From positions 48,708-87,987 of IMG/VR virus record IMGVR_UViG_3300010938_000015: DNA of 39,280 nucleotides. The stretch is one strand, 5' to 3'. This stretch comes from a virus. The notes beneath the pieces were generated by a model that worked only from the letters and a program-made list of their open reading frames with translations, ran no database searches and was not told where the DNA came from. Below are positions 1-7,561 of the stretch, in pieces (the stretch's first letter is position 1; each line of letters opens with the position of its first letter). Made by a program: the position numbers and the translations under genes.

Positions 1-623
1 GAAATTAACTTATGCGGAGAAAATGAATAAGATCCAATATCACCGATTGTTCCGACTGATTTCCAAGTGGCTTCAGCGTGGCGGTGAAATAGCGCGGAAA
101 CTTTACTTATAGAATTCTCAAGAATTGTAGATCCAAATGATTGCGCTGCGTCCTCTATAAGTACTACGCCATAAGAGTGTAGAGTTTTCTTAAAATCTAT
201 TAATTGTTTTAAAGTATGACTTCTACCATTTAACGATACATAAATTACAGCCTTTATTTTATCATCTTTTATTACTCTATCTATTGTTTTATCTAAATCT
301 AAACATAGGTTATTTGGTACTACATCAACAAATACCGGTTCTATACCAATTAATTTGGCTGCGTTAGCAGAAGCTATCATAGTAATATCTGGTACTATTA
401 CCTTATCGCCAGCTTTTAATCCAAGGGCCATCAATGCTAAAGTTAAACTTATAGTTCCATTATTAACGCAAGAAGCATAATGAACCTTTAGGAACTTACA
501 AATTTCAGACTCGAAATTTATTGTTTCTTTATTTTCGGTAAGCCAACCGCCGCTGGCCATATAATTATTAACAGCTATTCTTTCTTCTTCACCAAATTGT
601 GGTTCATACTGTGGTATATTCAA
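1..623 (-). CDS. DegT/DnrJ/EryC1 family sugar aminotransferase, 3' part missing
   Basis: A frame open to the left window edge encodes about 207 residues of a PLP-dependent nucleotide-sugar aminotransferase. The N-terminus has the family's SGGWLTEN motif, then a Cys-Val-Asn-Asn-Gly-Thr cofactor-phosphate region, an IEDAAQSFGS aspartate motif, and the start of the Schiff-base lysine motif (SYSFSPHK) just before the edge. These enzymes transaminate 4-keto (or 3-keto) 6-deoxy sugars. The start appears to be TTG at 623: AAGGA lies about 9 bases upstream, and the TTG overlaps the stop of the cupin gene. No ATG serves the N-terminal motif. With the dehydratase in the same cassette it could make GDP-perosamine or a related amino sugar; that substrate is inferred. 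Confidence 0.88.
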   Translation of the reverse strand, partial: MNIPQYEPQFGEEERIAVNNYMASGGWLTENKETINFESEICKFLKVHYASCVNNGTISLTLALMALGLKAGDKVIVPDITMIASANAAKLIGIEPVFVDVVPNNLCLDLDKTIDRVIKDDKIKAVIYVSLNGRSHTLKQLIDFKKTLHSYGVVLIEDAAQSFGSTILENSISKVSALFHRHAEATWKSVGTIGDIGSYSFSPHKLI

Positions 624-1042
624 TTTAAAAATTCCTTGTCATCAGACACTACGCCATTAAACTGACCCGCTTTTATTTCATAAGCCATTGTTCCATCTTC
701 TAATATCTTAACTTCATGGAATCCAGCCCAAACAAAGATAGCATCGCCAGGACCGGCCATTAAAGTTCCCATTTCAATAATCTTACCATCACATTTATTT
801 GAGATTTTAACCGATAAACGTCCTTTTATGACAACAAAGCATTCTTGTGTTTTGTTGATAATTCTTGGATTAAGAATATGCCTATGCGCTTTAAATGTCT
901 TATGACTTCCATAACACATTAAAGAGCCTTGCAATGGAAATACGTTATTACCAAACCATTCTGTCTTATTACATTTATCAATGTAATTTTTATGCTCAAC
1001 TAGCTGAGCATAAATAGTACCATCGTCACCAGATATGATCAT
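620..1042 (-). CDS. Single-domain cupin protein, possible sugar isomerase/epimerase
   Basis: A 140-residue protein with a cupin barrel pattern: His53 and His55 in FKAHRHI, Glu67 in the next strand, a Gly-rich turn (VIKGRLSV) and His109 in WAGFHEVK, matching the usual metal ligands of the two cupin motifs. It overlaps the preceding glycosyltransferase gene by ATGA and has AAAGGA before its ATG. Lying between a DegT aminotransferase and glycosyltransferases, it could be a sugar 3,4-ketoisomerase of the FdtA/WxcM type or a mannose-6-phosphate isomerase-like cupin. The fold is fairly clear; the reaction is not shown by the sequence. Confidence 0.75.
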   Translation of the reverse strand: MIISGDDGTIYAQLVEHKNYIDKCNKTEWFGNNVFPLQGSLMCYGSHKTFKAHRHILNPRIINKTQECFVVIKGRLSVKISNKCDGKIIEMGTLMAGPGDAIFVWAGFHEVKILEDGTMAYEIKAGQFNGVVSDDKEFLN

Positions 1043-1998
1043 TTTATTCCTTTAATAATATTTATCAGTTCGCCTATTCTAATATTATGTGAATGCTTTT
1101 CATTAATAATTTTTAAGCCGCGTTGAACTATATCTAATCTTCTAGCATTATTATTTATTATTTCTTTTGCAACATTAACAACATCAGAATGGTCATTCCT
1201 ATACGTATAATAAGTTTTACCAGGGAATAACAATTCTAAATCGTCATTTGGATTAGTAAACAACGCAGATCCCGATGCAATAATTTCAAACATTTTGGCT
1301 GGACTTATTTTATATGTGCTTGAACAACTAAGATGAGAAACATATCTCCTTAAACAATTAATATAAGCATTGCCAGTTTTCTGACCACTAGAGAAAATAT
1401 CTATCATACCAGTATGTTTTAATTTTTCACATGCAAAGTATCTATATCTATAAACATCTCTACTAGTACTGCCAGCAAAACATATCTTATTTAATCTAAC
1501 ATCTGTGGCAGGACAAAATTTTGTAGTATCAACTGAAAATGGAAACCATTTCATCGGGACAACATTTTGTCTAAGTGAAGATGTATAGTGACGCTGCAAT
1601 ATTAAGTCAATTTTATTATCTTGATACCATTTATCATCGACTTCATAATGATAATCTTCTTCTATAACTATTCTTGGAATAGTTATGCTAGTAATACCAC
1701 TTGGTAACCATGGTCCACGTTCATATTTATTTGGGGGATGCGGATTATAGTCTAAAAACATCCTAGCTTTGGTGTTTAACAACATCACATCAAAATCAAA
1801 ATGCCTCTTTATATCATTTATCGTAATTGTACTACTATAAGGCAACGTTGTTAAATGCGGGTAGCCAACATGTATTTCTGGACCATATACTAGAACATCT
1901 ACATTTTGATATTGTTTTAAAACTTCAACAAATTTTAAATGTAGCCAATTATCATAATCATACTGCTGAGAATATCTATAAAACCAAAGTATCTTCAT
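1039..1998 (-). CDS. CgeB-like family 1 glycosyltransferase
   Basis: A 319-residue GT-B type protein. The N-terminal half resembles the Rossmann-like acceptor domain of CgeB-type proteins (MKILWFYRYS start). The C-terminal half has a LNKICFAGSTS strand and the donor-site signature SPAKMFEIIASGSALFTN near residue 233, typical of CgeB and related GT4-like enzymes in which the following Glu binds the nucleotide sugar. It overlaps the cupin gene by ATGA and starts just after the preceding small gene, so it is probably translated by coupling; no strong ribosome site is visible. The acceptor is unknown. Likely role: glycan assembly on host or virion surface. Confidence 0.75.
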   Translation of the reverse strand: MKILWFYRYSQQYDYDNWLHLKFVEVLKQYQNVDVLVYGPEIHVGYPHLTTLPYSSTITINDIKRHFDFDVMLLNTKARMFLDYNPHPPNKYERGPWLPSGITSITIPRIVIEEDYHYEVDDKWYQDNKIDLILQRHYTSSLRQNVVPMKWFPFSVDTTKFCPATDVRLNKICFAGSTSRDVYRYRYFACEKLKHTGMIDIFSSGQKTGNAYINCLRRYVSHLSCSSTYKISPAKMFEIIASGSALFTNPNDDLELLFPGKTYYTYRNDHSDVVNVAKEIINNNARRLDIVQRGLKIINEKHSHNIRIGELINIIKGIK

Positions 1999-1999
1999 A

Positions 2000-2245
2000 T
2001 TAGAATTTTACTGGAACCACTCCGTCCTTCTTTTTCCAACGCAATACGCATCCGTATTCGCCAGGAGCCGGTACACACCACACAACACCAGTGTTATCAA
2101 GAATCCTATGTGTAGTTTTACCAATCCATAGTTCAACAGGATTTTCTATACGCACAACTCTTCCTGAAAAATCATATTCGCGCCATAATACATCTTCTAG
2201 CTTGTAATTCGTTAATTCTGGCTTGTAATTCGTTAATTCTGGCAT
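2000..2245 (-). CDS. Small conserved-looking phage protein of unknown function
   Basis: An 81-residue protein. Its N-terminus is a direct repeat of seven residues (PELTNYK twice) created by a 21-bp tandem duplication. The rest is a compact, Trp- and Gly-rich, probably all-beta segment (LWREYDFSGRVVRIENP, then TTHRILDNTGVVWCVPAPG). AAGGAT precedes the ATG at 2245. The pattern is reminiscent of small hypothetical proteins of T4-like phages, but I cannot name a family. It sits inside the glycosylation cassette and may only be co-transcribed with it. Confidence 0.65.
   Translation of the reverse strand: MPELTNYKPELTNYKLEDVLWREYDFSGRVVRIENPVELWIGKTTHRILDNTGVVWCVPAPGEYGCVLRWKKKDGVVPVKF
2201..2242. 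repeat. 21-bp perfect tandem duplication at a gene start
   Basis: Two identical 21-bp copies (2201-2221 and 2222-2242) lie immediately after the start codon of the 81-residue protein. They encode the repeated PELTNYK, so the duplication preserves the frame and adds seven residues. Confidence 0.95.
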
Positions 2246-2278
2246 ATTTATCCTTATTCTATTGTATTCCCATCCTGA

Positions 2279-2884
2279 TTATACTTTCCTCTTAAATACA
2301 AAACAAAATTGCGGGTAATAATGAATATTTGGCTCTTCTCTAACATATTCAAATCCATTATCATCAAGAAATTTTTTTAAAATATCCTTAGTATAAGAAA
2401 CGCAATGAAAGCCATATTTGGTACGCCTAGGGCCAAGTAAATGTCTAATATAAAAATCATCGCCAGTTATTTTAAACTGCTTCATTGTCTCATCATGATC
2501 TGGAACATCAATTCTTAAAATACCATCATTTGTTAAAACTCTTTTTACTTCATCTAATGCTTTTTCTGCTTCAGATAACGACAAATGTTCAAAAACAGAT
2601 CTAGCTAAAATTTCGCCAACTGAATTGTCATGACACGGAATGAAGTGAAATGAACCATATCTATCACAAGCATATTCCTGGTTCATTGCTCCTTTTCTTA
2701 ATACATCAACAGTATTATCTTTATGCCTACCATAGTAGTCAGACTCATCAGTGATATACCTCTCTACTAAATCTGGTCTATCGGCGGCTAAAAATGTCCC
2801 AGGACATGGAACGTCAACATTAATATAACCTCTTAAGTAAACTGTGCCACAACCAATATGAACTTTATCCATATGTTCTTTCAT
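2279..2884 (-). CDS. SAM-dependent methyltransferase (class I)
   Basis: A 201-residue protein beginning, after a few residues, with motif I (VHIGCGTVYL, the SAM-binding glycine loop) followed by an acidic strand end (NVDVPCPG). The middle carries the usual post-IV region (ARSVFEHLSLSEAEKALDEV KRVL) and a strand LRIDVPDH. This layout is that of Methyltransf_11-type enzymes common in glycan and O-antigen clusters. ATGA overlap joins it to the upstream glycosyltransferase. A second Met at codon 5 is an alternative start. Substrate unknown; a sugar or peptide modification is likely from context. Confidence 0.78.
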   Translation of the reverse strand: MKEHMDKVHIGCGTVYLRGYINVDVPCPGTFLAADRPDLVERYITDESDYYGRHKDNTVDVLRKGAMNQEYACDRYGSFHFIPCHDNSVGEILARSVFEHLSLSEAEKALDEVKRVLTNDGILRIDVPDHDETMKQFKITGDDFYIRHLLGPRRTKYGFHCVSYTKDILKKFLDDNGFEYVREEPNIHYYPQFCFVFKRKV

Positions 2885-3774
2885 TTAAAAGTTCTAAATA
2901 TTATATGATGAATTCTAGGCCATAATTGAAGTTCATCTAATAATATATCTCTTGCTTTTGCTAATTCAGCTAAATTATCTTCGTAAAATGATGATTGTAC
3001 TATTTTAAGTACATCATCACCATTACTACTAATATCTATATACCTATAAGAGTTAGATGGCAAGTACGAATGCAAATTTCCTCCCCAATACAACGGCATA
3101 GCCCAAAGTAGCATGCAATCTAATATTCTTTCACTAAAGTATGCTCTACCAACAGTATCAAATTCTAGCATATATTTATGATCTAAATATACATTCTCCT
3201 TACCAATCATATGATTATTACCACCGCTTGCAGACGCGCCACGAGGATCATAACTTCCACAGATACCGCGATAATATCTCTGCATTTGAGGAGTTGATGG
3301 TACAATTCTTCCATGCAAATCGAATTTTAAATTATCTTTCAATGTGAAGCGTTTTAACCAATTTTTTCTAAGTATGTGTGCTGGGTCGCTATTGGCATTG
3401 CTCATTATGCAGCCAAGCTGTTTTGTTTTAGTAGGTGGACTTAATGCTTTTAAATAATCATAGTCAAAATTTATCCACCATTCTAGCATGCCAACTGTAT
3501 TATTAATATCGGTTTTTGCAAAACAATTAATATTACTGGTATTCCTATAACACTTGGATGTCTCTGGGTGTGTTCCTAGAATTATACACTTTGACATATC
3601 AATCTTAAGATTACCAGGAACTTCATCTATTGCCATGAAGTAATCGGCATCTCTATAATTATCAACTCCACGTAGTTGGCCCCATATACCACTAGAACCA
3701 GGAGTTTGCTTCTTAAAAATTTCTAATAATCTTTGTGGAGGTTCGCTATTACCAATGAATGCTATATTTTTCAT
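2881..3774 (-). CDS. GT10-like (fucosyltransferase-type) glycosyltransferase
   Basis: A 297-residue protein. The C-terminal half carries the alpha-1,3-fucosyltransferase-like donor region: KYMLEFDTVGRAYFSER, then ILDCMLLWAMPLYWGG, then LPSNSYRYIDI, which parallels the family's 'F.N....Y.TEK..DA...G..PVYWG......PP.SFI' signature. The N-terminal half is the variable acceptor domain. GT10 enzymes use GDP-fucose or similar GDP-6-deoxy sugars, which fits the GDP-mannose dehydratase two genes away. A strong TGGAGG site precedes the ATG. Overlaps at both ends show it belongs to the same operon. The exact donor is inferred. Confidence 0.72.
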   Translation of the reverse strand: MKNIAFIGNSEPPQRLLEIFKKQTPGSSGIWGQLRGVDNYRDADYFMAIDEVPGNLKIDMSKCIILGTHPETSKCYRNTSNINCFAKTDINNTVGMLEWWINFDYDYLKALSPPTKTKQLGCIMSNANSDPAHILRKNWLKRFTLKDNLKFDLHGRIVPSTPQMQRYYRGICGSYDPRGASASGGNNHMIGKENVYLDHKYMLEFDTVGRAYFSERILDCMLLWAMPLYWGGNLHSYLPSNSYRYIDISSNGDDVLKIVQSSFYEDNLAELAKARDILLDELQLWPRIHHIIFRTFK

Positions 3775-4343
3775 TTTTCGGCCTCCACATTTAAACTAAT
3801 TAGAGTACCGTTTTTATCCATATGTGGTATATAAGCTTGTGCATAATCATCATAATTAGTATGATCTTTAAACACTTCATCAAATTTCCAGCGCTTTACA
3901 TTTTTAAAGCCAATATCCTTTAAAAGATCTTCTAACACTAGAAAATCATATGCAGCTTTGTGATAGATAAACCCATGTCCTTTAATTTCCCATCTTCCAA
4001 ATAAAATATCTGTGCCGTTTAATGGAAAAGTTTTCTTTGGATCGTTATTGCCTTTTCTTTTATTATCTATGTATATTGCAGCCATTGCCTCAAAGTCTGG
4101 AACAGCCAATCGTATTATACCGCCAGGTCTTATTACTCTATACCATTCTTTTAAAATATCAATTATTTCAACACGGTCAAAATAATCAATGACATGTGAC
4201 GCATATATCTCATCAACACTGTCTGTATTAATCATTGGTAATGTTCTTATATCATGCTTAAAATTTATATGTTGATACTCTGCTAAGTCAATATGAGTAT
4301 AGCCAGCAAGAAAACGTTTATTACATCCTAAATGTAATTTCAT
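3771..4343 (-). CDS. SAM-dependent methyltransferase (class I), second copy
   Basis: A 190-residue methyltransferase-fold protein starting directly with motif I (MKLHLGCNKRFLAGY), followed by THIDLAE, a DEIYASHVIDYF motif and the EWYRVIRPGGIIRLAVPDF strand seen in predicted SAM-dependent methyltransferases near polysaccharide genes. It is only distantly similar to the methyltransferase at 2279-2884, so it is probably not a recent duplicate. It overlaps the dehydratase stop by ATGA. Likely acts on the glycan or nucleotide sugar made by this cassette; the substrate cannot be told from sequence. Confidence 0.78.
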   Translation of the reverse strand: MKLHLGCNKRFLAGYTHIDLAEYQHINFKHDIRTLPMINTDSVDEIYASHVIDYFDRVEIIDILKEWYRVIRPGGIIRLAVPDFEAMAAIYIDNKRKGNNDPKKTFPLNGTDILFGRWEIKGHGFIYHKAAYDFLVLEDLLKDIGFKNVKRWKFDEVFKDHTNYDDYAQAYIPHMDKNGTLISLNVEAEK

Positions 4344-6370
4344 ACTTTTAAATTTCTACTTTCTTGCTCATAATCATAATCACACATTTCTTTAACTAGC
4401 ATATCAAATGTATATTCTGGCTTCCATCCTAGAAGTGTTCTTATCTTGGTAGAGTCACCCAACAATGCCGGAACTTCATTTGGACGTTTTAGATCGTCAT
4501 TTACTACTAAATATTTATAAAAGTCAAGATTAAAATATTTAAAAACCTTTTCAGCAAACGAACGCACGCTATGGTACTCACCAGTCGATACTACCCAATC
4601 TTCAGGTGTATGATGCTCCATTATCATTATCATAGCGCGAGTATAATCTTTACTATGCCCCCAATCACGTAGAGCATCAAGATTACCTAATTCAATTTTA
4701 TCTTGCAATCCTAAAGCAATTCTAGCAGCTGAACGAGTTACTTTTTTGGTAACGAAATTCTTCCCACGTCTTGGAGAATTATGTATTCTAACTAAACCAG
4801 TTCCAGCAGTAAATTTACCAGATTCAGTTTCTAAATCAAAAACCCATTCATCTTCGCCGTCTTTTTCTATTATTTTTATAACGTCATTTTGTGTCTTTTT
4901 CAAATTCATACCAATATGACCAATATGACCAATATGACCATCAATATCTAAGTTTCGTTGCGAATTTATAAAACCTTTATAAATATGATCATGCTTACCA
5001 TATACATTATATGTTACATCAACGCCTGAAACGTTATTTATACAATATCTTAAACCAAGAGCTAAGACTGGCGAATCAGTTGTATAATACTGAAATTTAT
5101 TAGGTAATGATTTTGTACCATCTCCTTCACAATAACCATCTAAGAAAGCTTCCATATTCTCTATACTAGAATTTAAAATGATTTTTGGTACTTTTTTATA
5201 CTTATTCTGATTATGAGTTCCTTTTGTATATAGATTATTTCCCATCCATAATACCATTTCTGGGCACCCATTTAATGTTATATTGTGAATATTCTCACCA
5301 GCATACCCAGATATTTGTATTCCATGTGTAACATATCCACCAGATACTTTGTGCCAAAGTTCGGCCACTTTATTAATAAGATCAATATCCTTATTAATAA
5401 ATTTGGCCTTTTTGCCTATGACGCTACCATCAGCACTCATAGCTCCAAGCAACCATGCCATTTCTTTAGTACAAACTGTGTTAGAATTACTATATGGAAG
5501 TGAAGATAATTCTAATTTCGACCCTATATTTAAATCAGAGCATTTAATTTCGCCACCATTTTCATCTAACCAAATATGGTCAGCTGTTGTTTCAACTACT
5601 CCAGCTCTGCATACTATTTTCCGTATCTTACGGTTTTTATTTTTAGTGGCTGTTGCACACAACACTTTTACAAATTTGTCTTTATCCCATACTTCAAGGT
5701 TATTAACTAAACTAGTTTGCTTAATTTGCCCTTTTGTTTTATGTAAAACTAACTCACCAACTGGTTTAATATCAATCAACCCATCTTCTCTAATAATTAA
5801 AGGCATTTGATAAGTTAAACATTCATGATTAAAAAGTATTCCATTTGCTGCAAACATTCCATAGCTATCTCTATATGTTCTAGTAGCCCAATATGAAAAT
5901 AATTTTGCACACCCATATGGACTTGCTGGATGGAAGTAAGAGTTTTCATTCTGTGGTGGTAATGTTTTACCAAACATTTCAGAGCTTGAAGCTTGGTAAA
6001 ATTTAATACGTTTACTTAGGGCTAATTCTGCTTGTCTGACTGTTTCTAATAAATTAATCACACCAACAGCATTAATTTTAGCGGTAGAAACTGGTTCTTT
6101 AAATGACACAGCAACATGCGATTGTGCGGCTAGATTAAAAATTATATCTGGTTTAATATGATAAATCAAACCGTCTAATCCACCAGTTAAATCGCCATAA
6201 TGCAATTTACCCCTGCTATCGGCAGGAAAAATATGGTCAATCCTCTCTGTTGTTATTACACTAGATCTGCGCAAAACACCATGAACTTCATACCCCATAT
6301 TCATAAGATGTTCAGATAAGTAACTTCCATCCTGGCCAGTCACACCAAGAACCATAGCTATTTTATTCAT
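4340..6370 (-). CDS. gmd: GDP-mannose 4,6-dehydratase precursor with an intein
   Basis: Converts GDP-D-mannose to GDP-4-keto-6-deoxy-D-mannose, the branch point for GDP-fucose, rhamnose and perosamine. The 676-residue precursor is two extein parts (residues 1-183 and 532-676; 328 residues after splicing, close to the usual size) around a 348-residue intein. Visible features: NAD-binding GVTGQDGSYLSE, the catalytic SSSEMFG, YGCAK (Tyr-x3-Lys) and, split by the intein, NHE|SPRRG. All key residues are present, so the spliced enzyme should work. No strong ribosome site is seen; the gene starts a leftward operon in a 36-bp divergent region shared with the vWA gene. Confidence 0.95.
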   Translation of the reverse strand: MNKIAMVLGVTGQDGSYLSEHLMNMGYEVHGVLRRSSVITTERIDHIFPADSRGKLHYGDLTGGLDGLIYHIKPDIIFNLAAQSHVAVSFKEPVSTAKINAVGVINLLETVRQAELALSKRIKFYQASSSEMFGKTLPPQNENSYFHPASPYGCAKLFSYWATRTYRDSYGMFAANGILFNHECLTYQMPLIIREDGLIDIKPVGELVLHKTKGQIKQTSLVNNLEVWDKDKFVKVLCATATKNKNRKIRKIVCRAGVVETTADHIWLDENGGEIKCSDLNIGSKLELSSLPYSNSNTVCTKEMAWLLGAMSADGSVIGKKAKFINKDIDLINKVAELWHKVSGGYVTHGIQISGYAGENIHNITLNGCPEMVLWMGNNLYTKGTHNQNKYKKVPKIILNSSIENMEAFLDGYCEGDGTKSLPNKFQYYTTDSPVLALGLRYCINNVSGVDVTYNVYGKHDHIYKGFINSQRNLDIDGHIGHIGHIGMNLKKTQNDVIKIIEKDGEDEWVFDLETESGKFTAGTGLVRIHNSPRRGKNFVTKKVTRSAARIALGLQDKIELGNLDALRDWGHSKDYTRAMIMIMEHHTPEDWVVSTGEYHSVRSFAEKVFKYFNLDFYKYLVVNDDLKRPNEVPALLGDSTKIRTLLGWKPEYTFDMLVKEMCDYDYEQESRNLKV
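4778..5821 (-). mobile_element. Intein with LAGLIDADG (DOD) homing endonuclease, in gmd
   Basis: A 348-residue in-frame insertion interrupts the conserved NHE-SPRRG motif of the dehydratase. It begins with Cys (block A, CLTYQMPLIIRE), has the block B TADH near precursor residue 262, and ends with block F/G (EWVFDLETESGKF, then LVRIHN) before Ser+1, so splicing residues Cys1, His-Asn and Ser+1 are intact. Two dodecapeptide motifs, LLGAMSADG (about 307) and FLDGYCEGDG (about 409), keep both acidic residues, so the endonuclease may be active. A 9-bp triple repeat (HIG x3, DNA 4910-4936) lies in the C-terminal part. Confidence 0.94.
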
Positions 6371-6406
6371 ACTTTTAGATACTATTAAATAAATAAAATA
6401 TAAAAT
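6371..6406. promoter_or_regulatory. Divergent promoter region between gmd and the vWA gene
   Basis: Only 36 bases separate the two divergent ATG codons. The stretch is almost pure A/T with TAAATAAATA-type runs and a TTTAGATACTA word that recurs inside the inverted repeat near 38,740. Neither start has a clear Shine-Dalgarno sequence. Promoters in both directions must lie here or inside the genes. Confidence 0.5.
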
Positions 6407-7360
6407 ATGAGCGCCAAATCAACCCACATAAGTTCTCAAGGCTTTTCACTTGTATCCCACATAATACTGATAATATTTTTAACTTTAACAACAGTAGTAG
6501 TAGAGGAAGTAATACCAGATACTAAATATACTAGTATTGGGACTCAAATAATTTCACCGGTAGCAATGTCATTAAGTGGTTCTAAAAATGCAGACGATAC
6601 TGACTTATATTCACCATCTGGGACAAAAAATCCGACTAATCCAACTGAAAAGTCAACTACTAACCAAGAATCAATGATAACACCAGATAAACCAGTAGCC
6701 TCAGAAGAAGACAGTAGTAACGCTAAAGAGGGGCTACCAGGAGACCCCACACAAGAAGTAAAGCCATCTGATGGTATTACTGAAACAACAAAGAAAACCA
6801 AGCAAGGCATAGATTCAGATGGGATACCTGAATTATACGGCTTTCCGCTACAAGGGAAAACAGTATTCTTACTCGATGTGTCCGGTAGTATGGACTCACA
6901 GTACAAAAACATAACACGACTGGAAGCAATGAAAGTCCAGTTAGCTAATTACATCAAGTTAATGGCAGAGACAGACGAATTTGACATAATAATATTCGCT
7001 GGTGACATAGATGAATTTGGAAATAATTATAAGCATTTATGGGGAACGTTATTAAAAGCAACGCTAGAAAATAAATTAGAAGCCATAAAATGGGTAAAAG
7101 GATTAGAATCCTACGGTTCAACACCAACTTATGAGGCATTAAAGCATGCTTGTGATCATTATGACAAAGATTTAGCAAACATGCTACTAATCACAGATGG
7201 TTATCCAGACAGCAGCGAAGCAATAATAAATGAGGCCCCAGGCTGGTTTAAAAAATTCGATGATTGTATGCTAATATGTATAAGTATAGGTGGTGAAGGA
7301 TATGCATTTATAGCAAGATTAGCAAATGCCGTAAATGGTGCTTATGCTATGGTCGAATAA
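6407..7360 (+). CDS. Membrane-anchored von Willebrand factor A domain protein
   Basis: A 317-residue protein. Residues about 14-32 form one transmembrane segment (FSLVSHIILIIFLTL) containing a Ser-x3-His pattern like the TonB signal anchor. A Ser/Thr/Pro/Asp-rich linker follows to about 140, then a vWA domain. The MIDAS metal site is complete: DVSGS at 156-160, Thr in GSTPTYE (about 238) and Asp in ITDGYPD (263). The domain should sit outside the cytoplasmic membrane. This anchor-linker-vWA arrangement is one I know from planctomycete-type genomes. It is a plus-strand singleton among minus-strand genes, with no clear ribosome site. Ligand and role unknown. Confidence 0.85.
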   Translation: MSAKSTHISSQGFSLVSHIILIIFLTLTTVVVEEVIPDTKYTSIGTQIISPVAMSLSGSKNADDTDLYSPSGTKNPTNPTEKSTTNQESMITPDKPVASEEDSSNAKEGLPGDPTQEVKPSDGITETTKKTKQGIDSDGIPELYGFPLQGKTVFLLDVSGSMDSQYKNITRLEAMKVQLANYIKLMAETDEFDIIIFAGDIDEFGNNYKHLWGTLLKATLENKLEAIKWVKGLESYGSTPTYEALKHACDHYDKDLANMLLITDGYPDSSEAIINEAPGWFKKFDDCMLICISIGGEGYAFIARLANAVNGAYAMVE

Positions 7361-7505
7361 TCCAATCTATTGCGTTATCGTGGTCGATTGTCATACACCA
7401 ACGCAAGGCATGCATAGATAACACATCTTTTGCTACACTATAATCAATTGGCTCAAAAACCACTCTTTAGGATTTAATGGACTTGTATATCCGAATATTA
7501 ATATT
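7347..7505 (-). pseudogene. Remnant of a small gene broken by a one-base frameshift
   Basis: A minus-strand frame ending at 7347 (38 residues from a GTG at 7463) continues convincingly in another frame upstream: SPLNPKEWF joins EPIDYSVAKDVLSMHALRW if one T is added to the run of five T (plus-strand A's 7455-7459). No ATG is found in the joined frame. The product would be about 50 residues, C-terminal-looking, with no recognised family. It overlaps the end of the vWA gene. It could be a decayed gene or a homopolymer sequencing error. Confidence 0.35.
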
Positions 7506-7561
7506 TATCATTGAGAATCTTGCACTGTATTCGTACACTCGTATCAGCACTAGGCTTGGTA

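Noticed and set aside
5349-5810. Open frame of 153 codons on the plus strand inside the gmd intein
   Set aside because: It is antisense to intein sequence whose splicing and endonuclease motifs are clear; no ribosome site or recognisable protein pattern.
6544-6912. 122-codon frame antisense to the vWA gene
   Set aside because: It lies opposite the low-complexity Ser/Thr/Pro linker, which leaves antisense frames open by composition.
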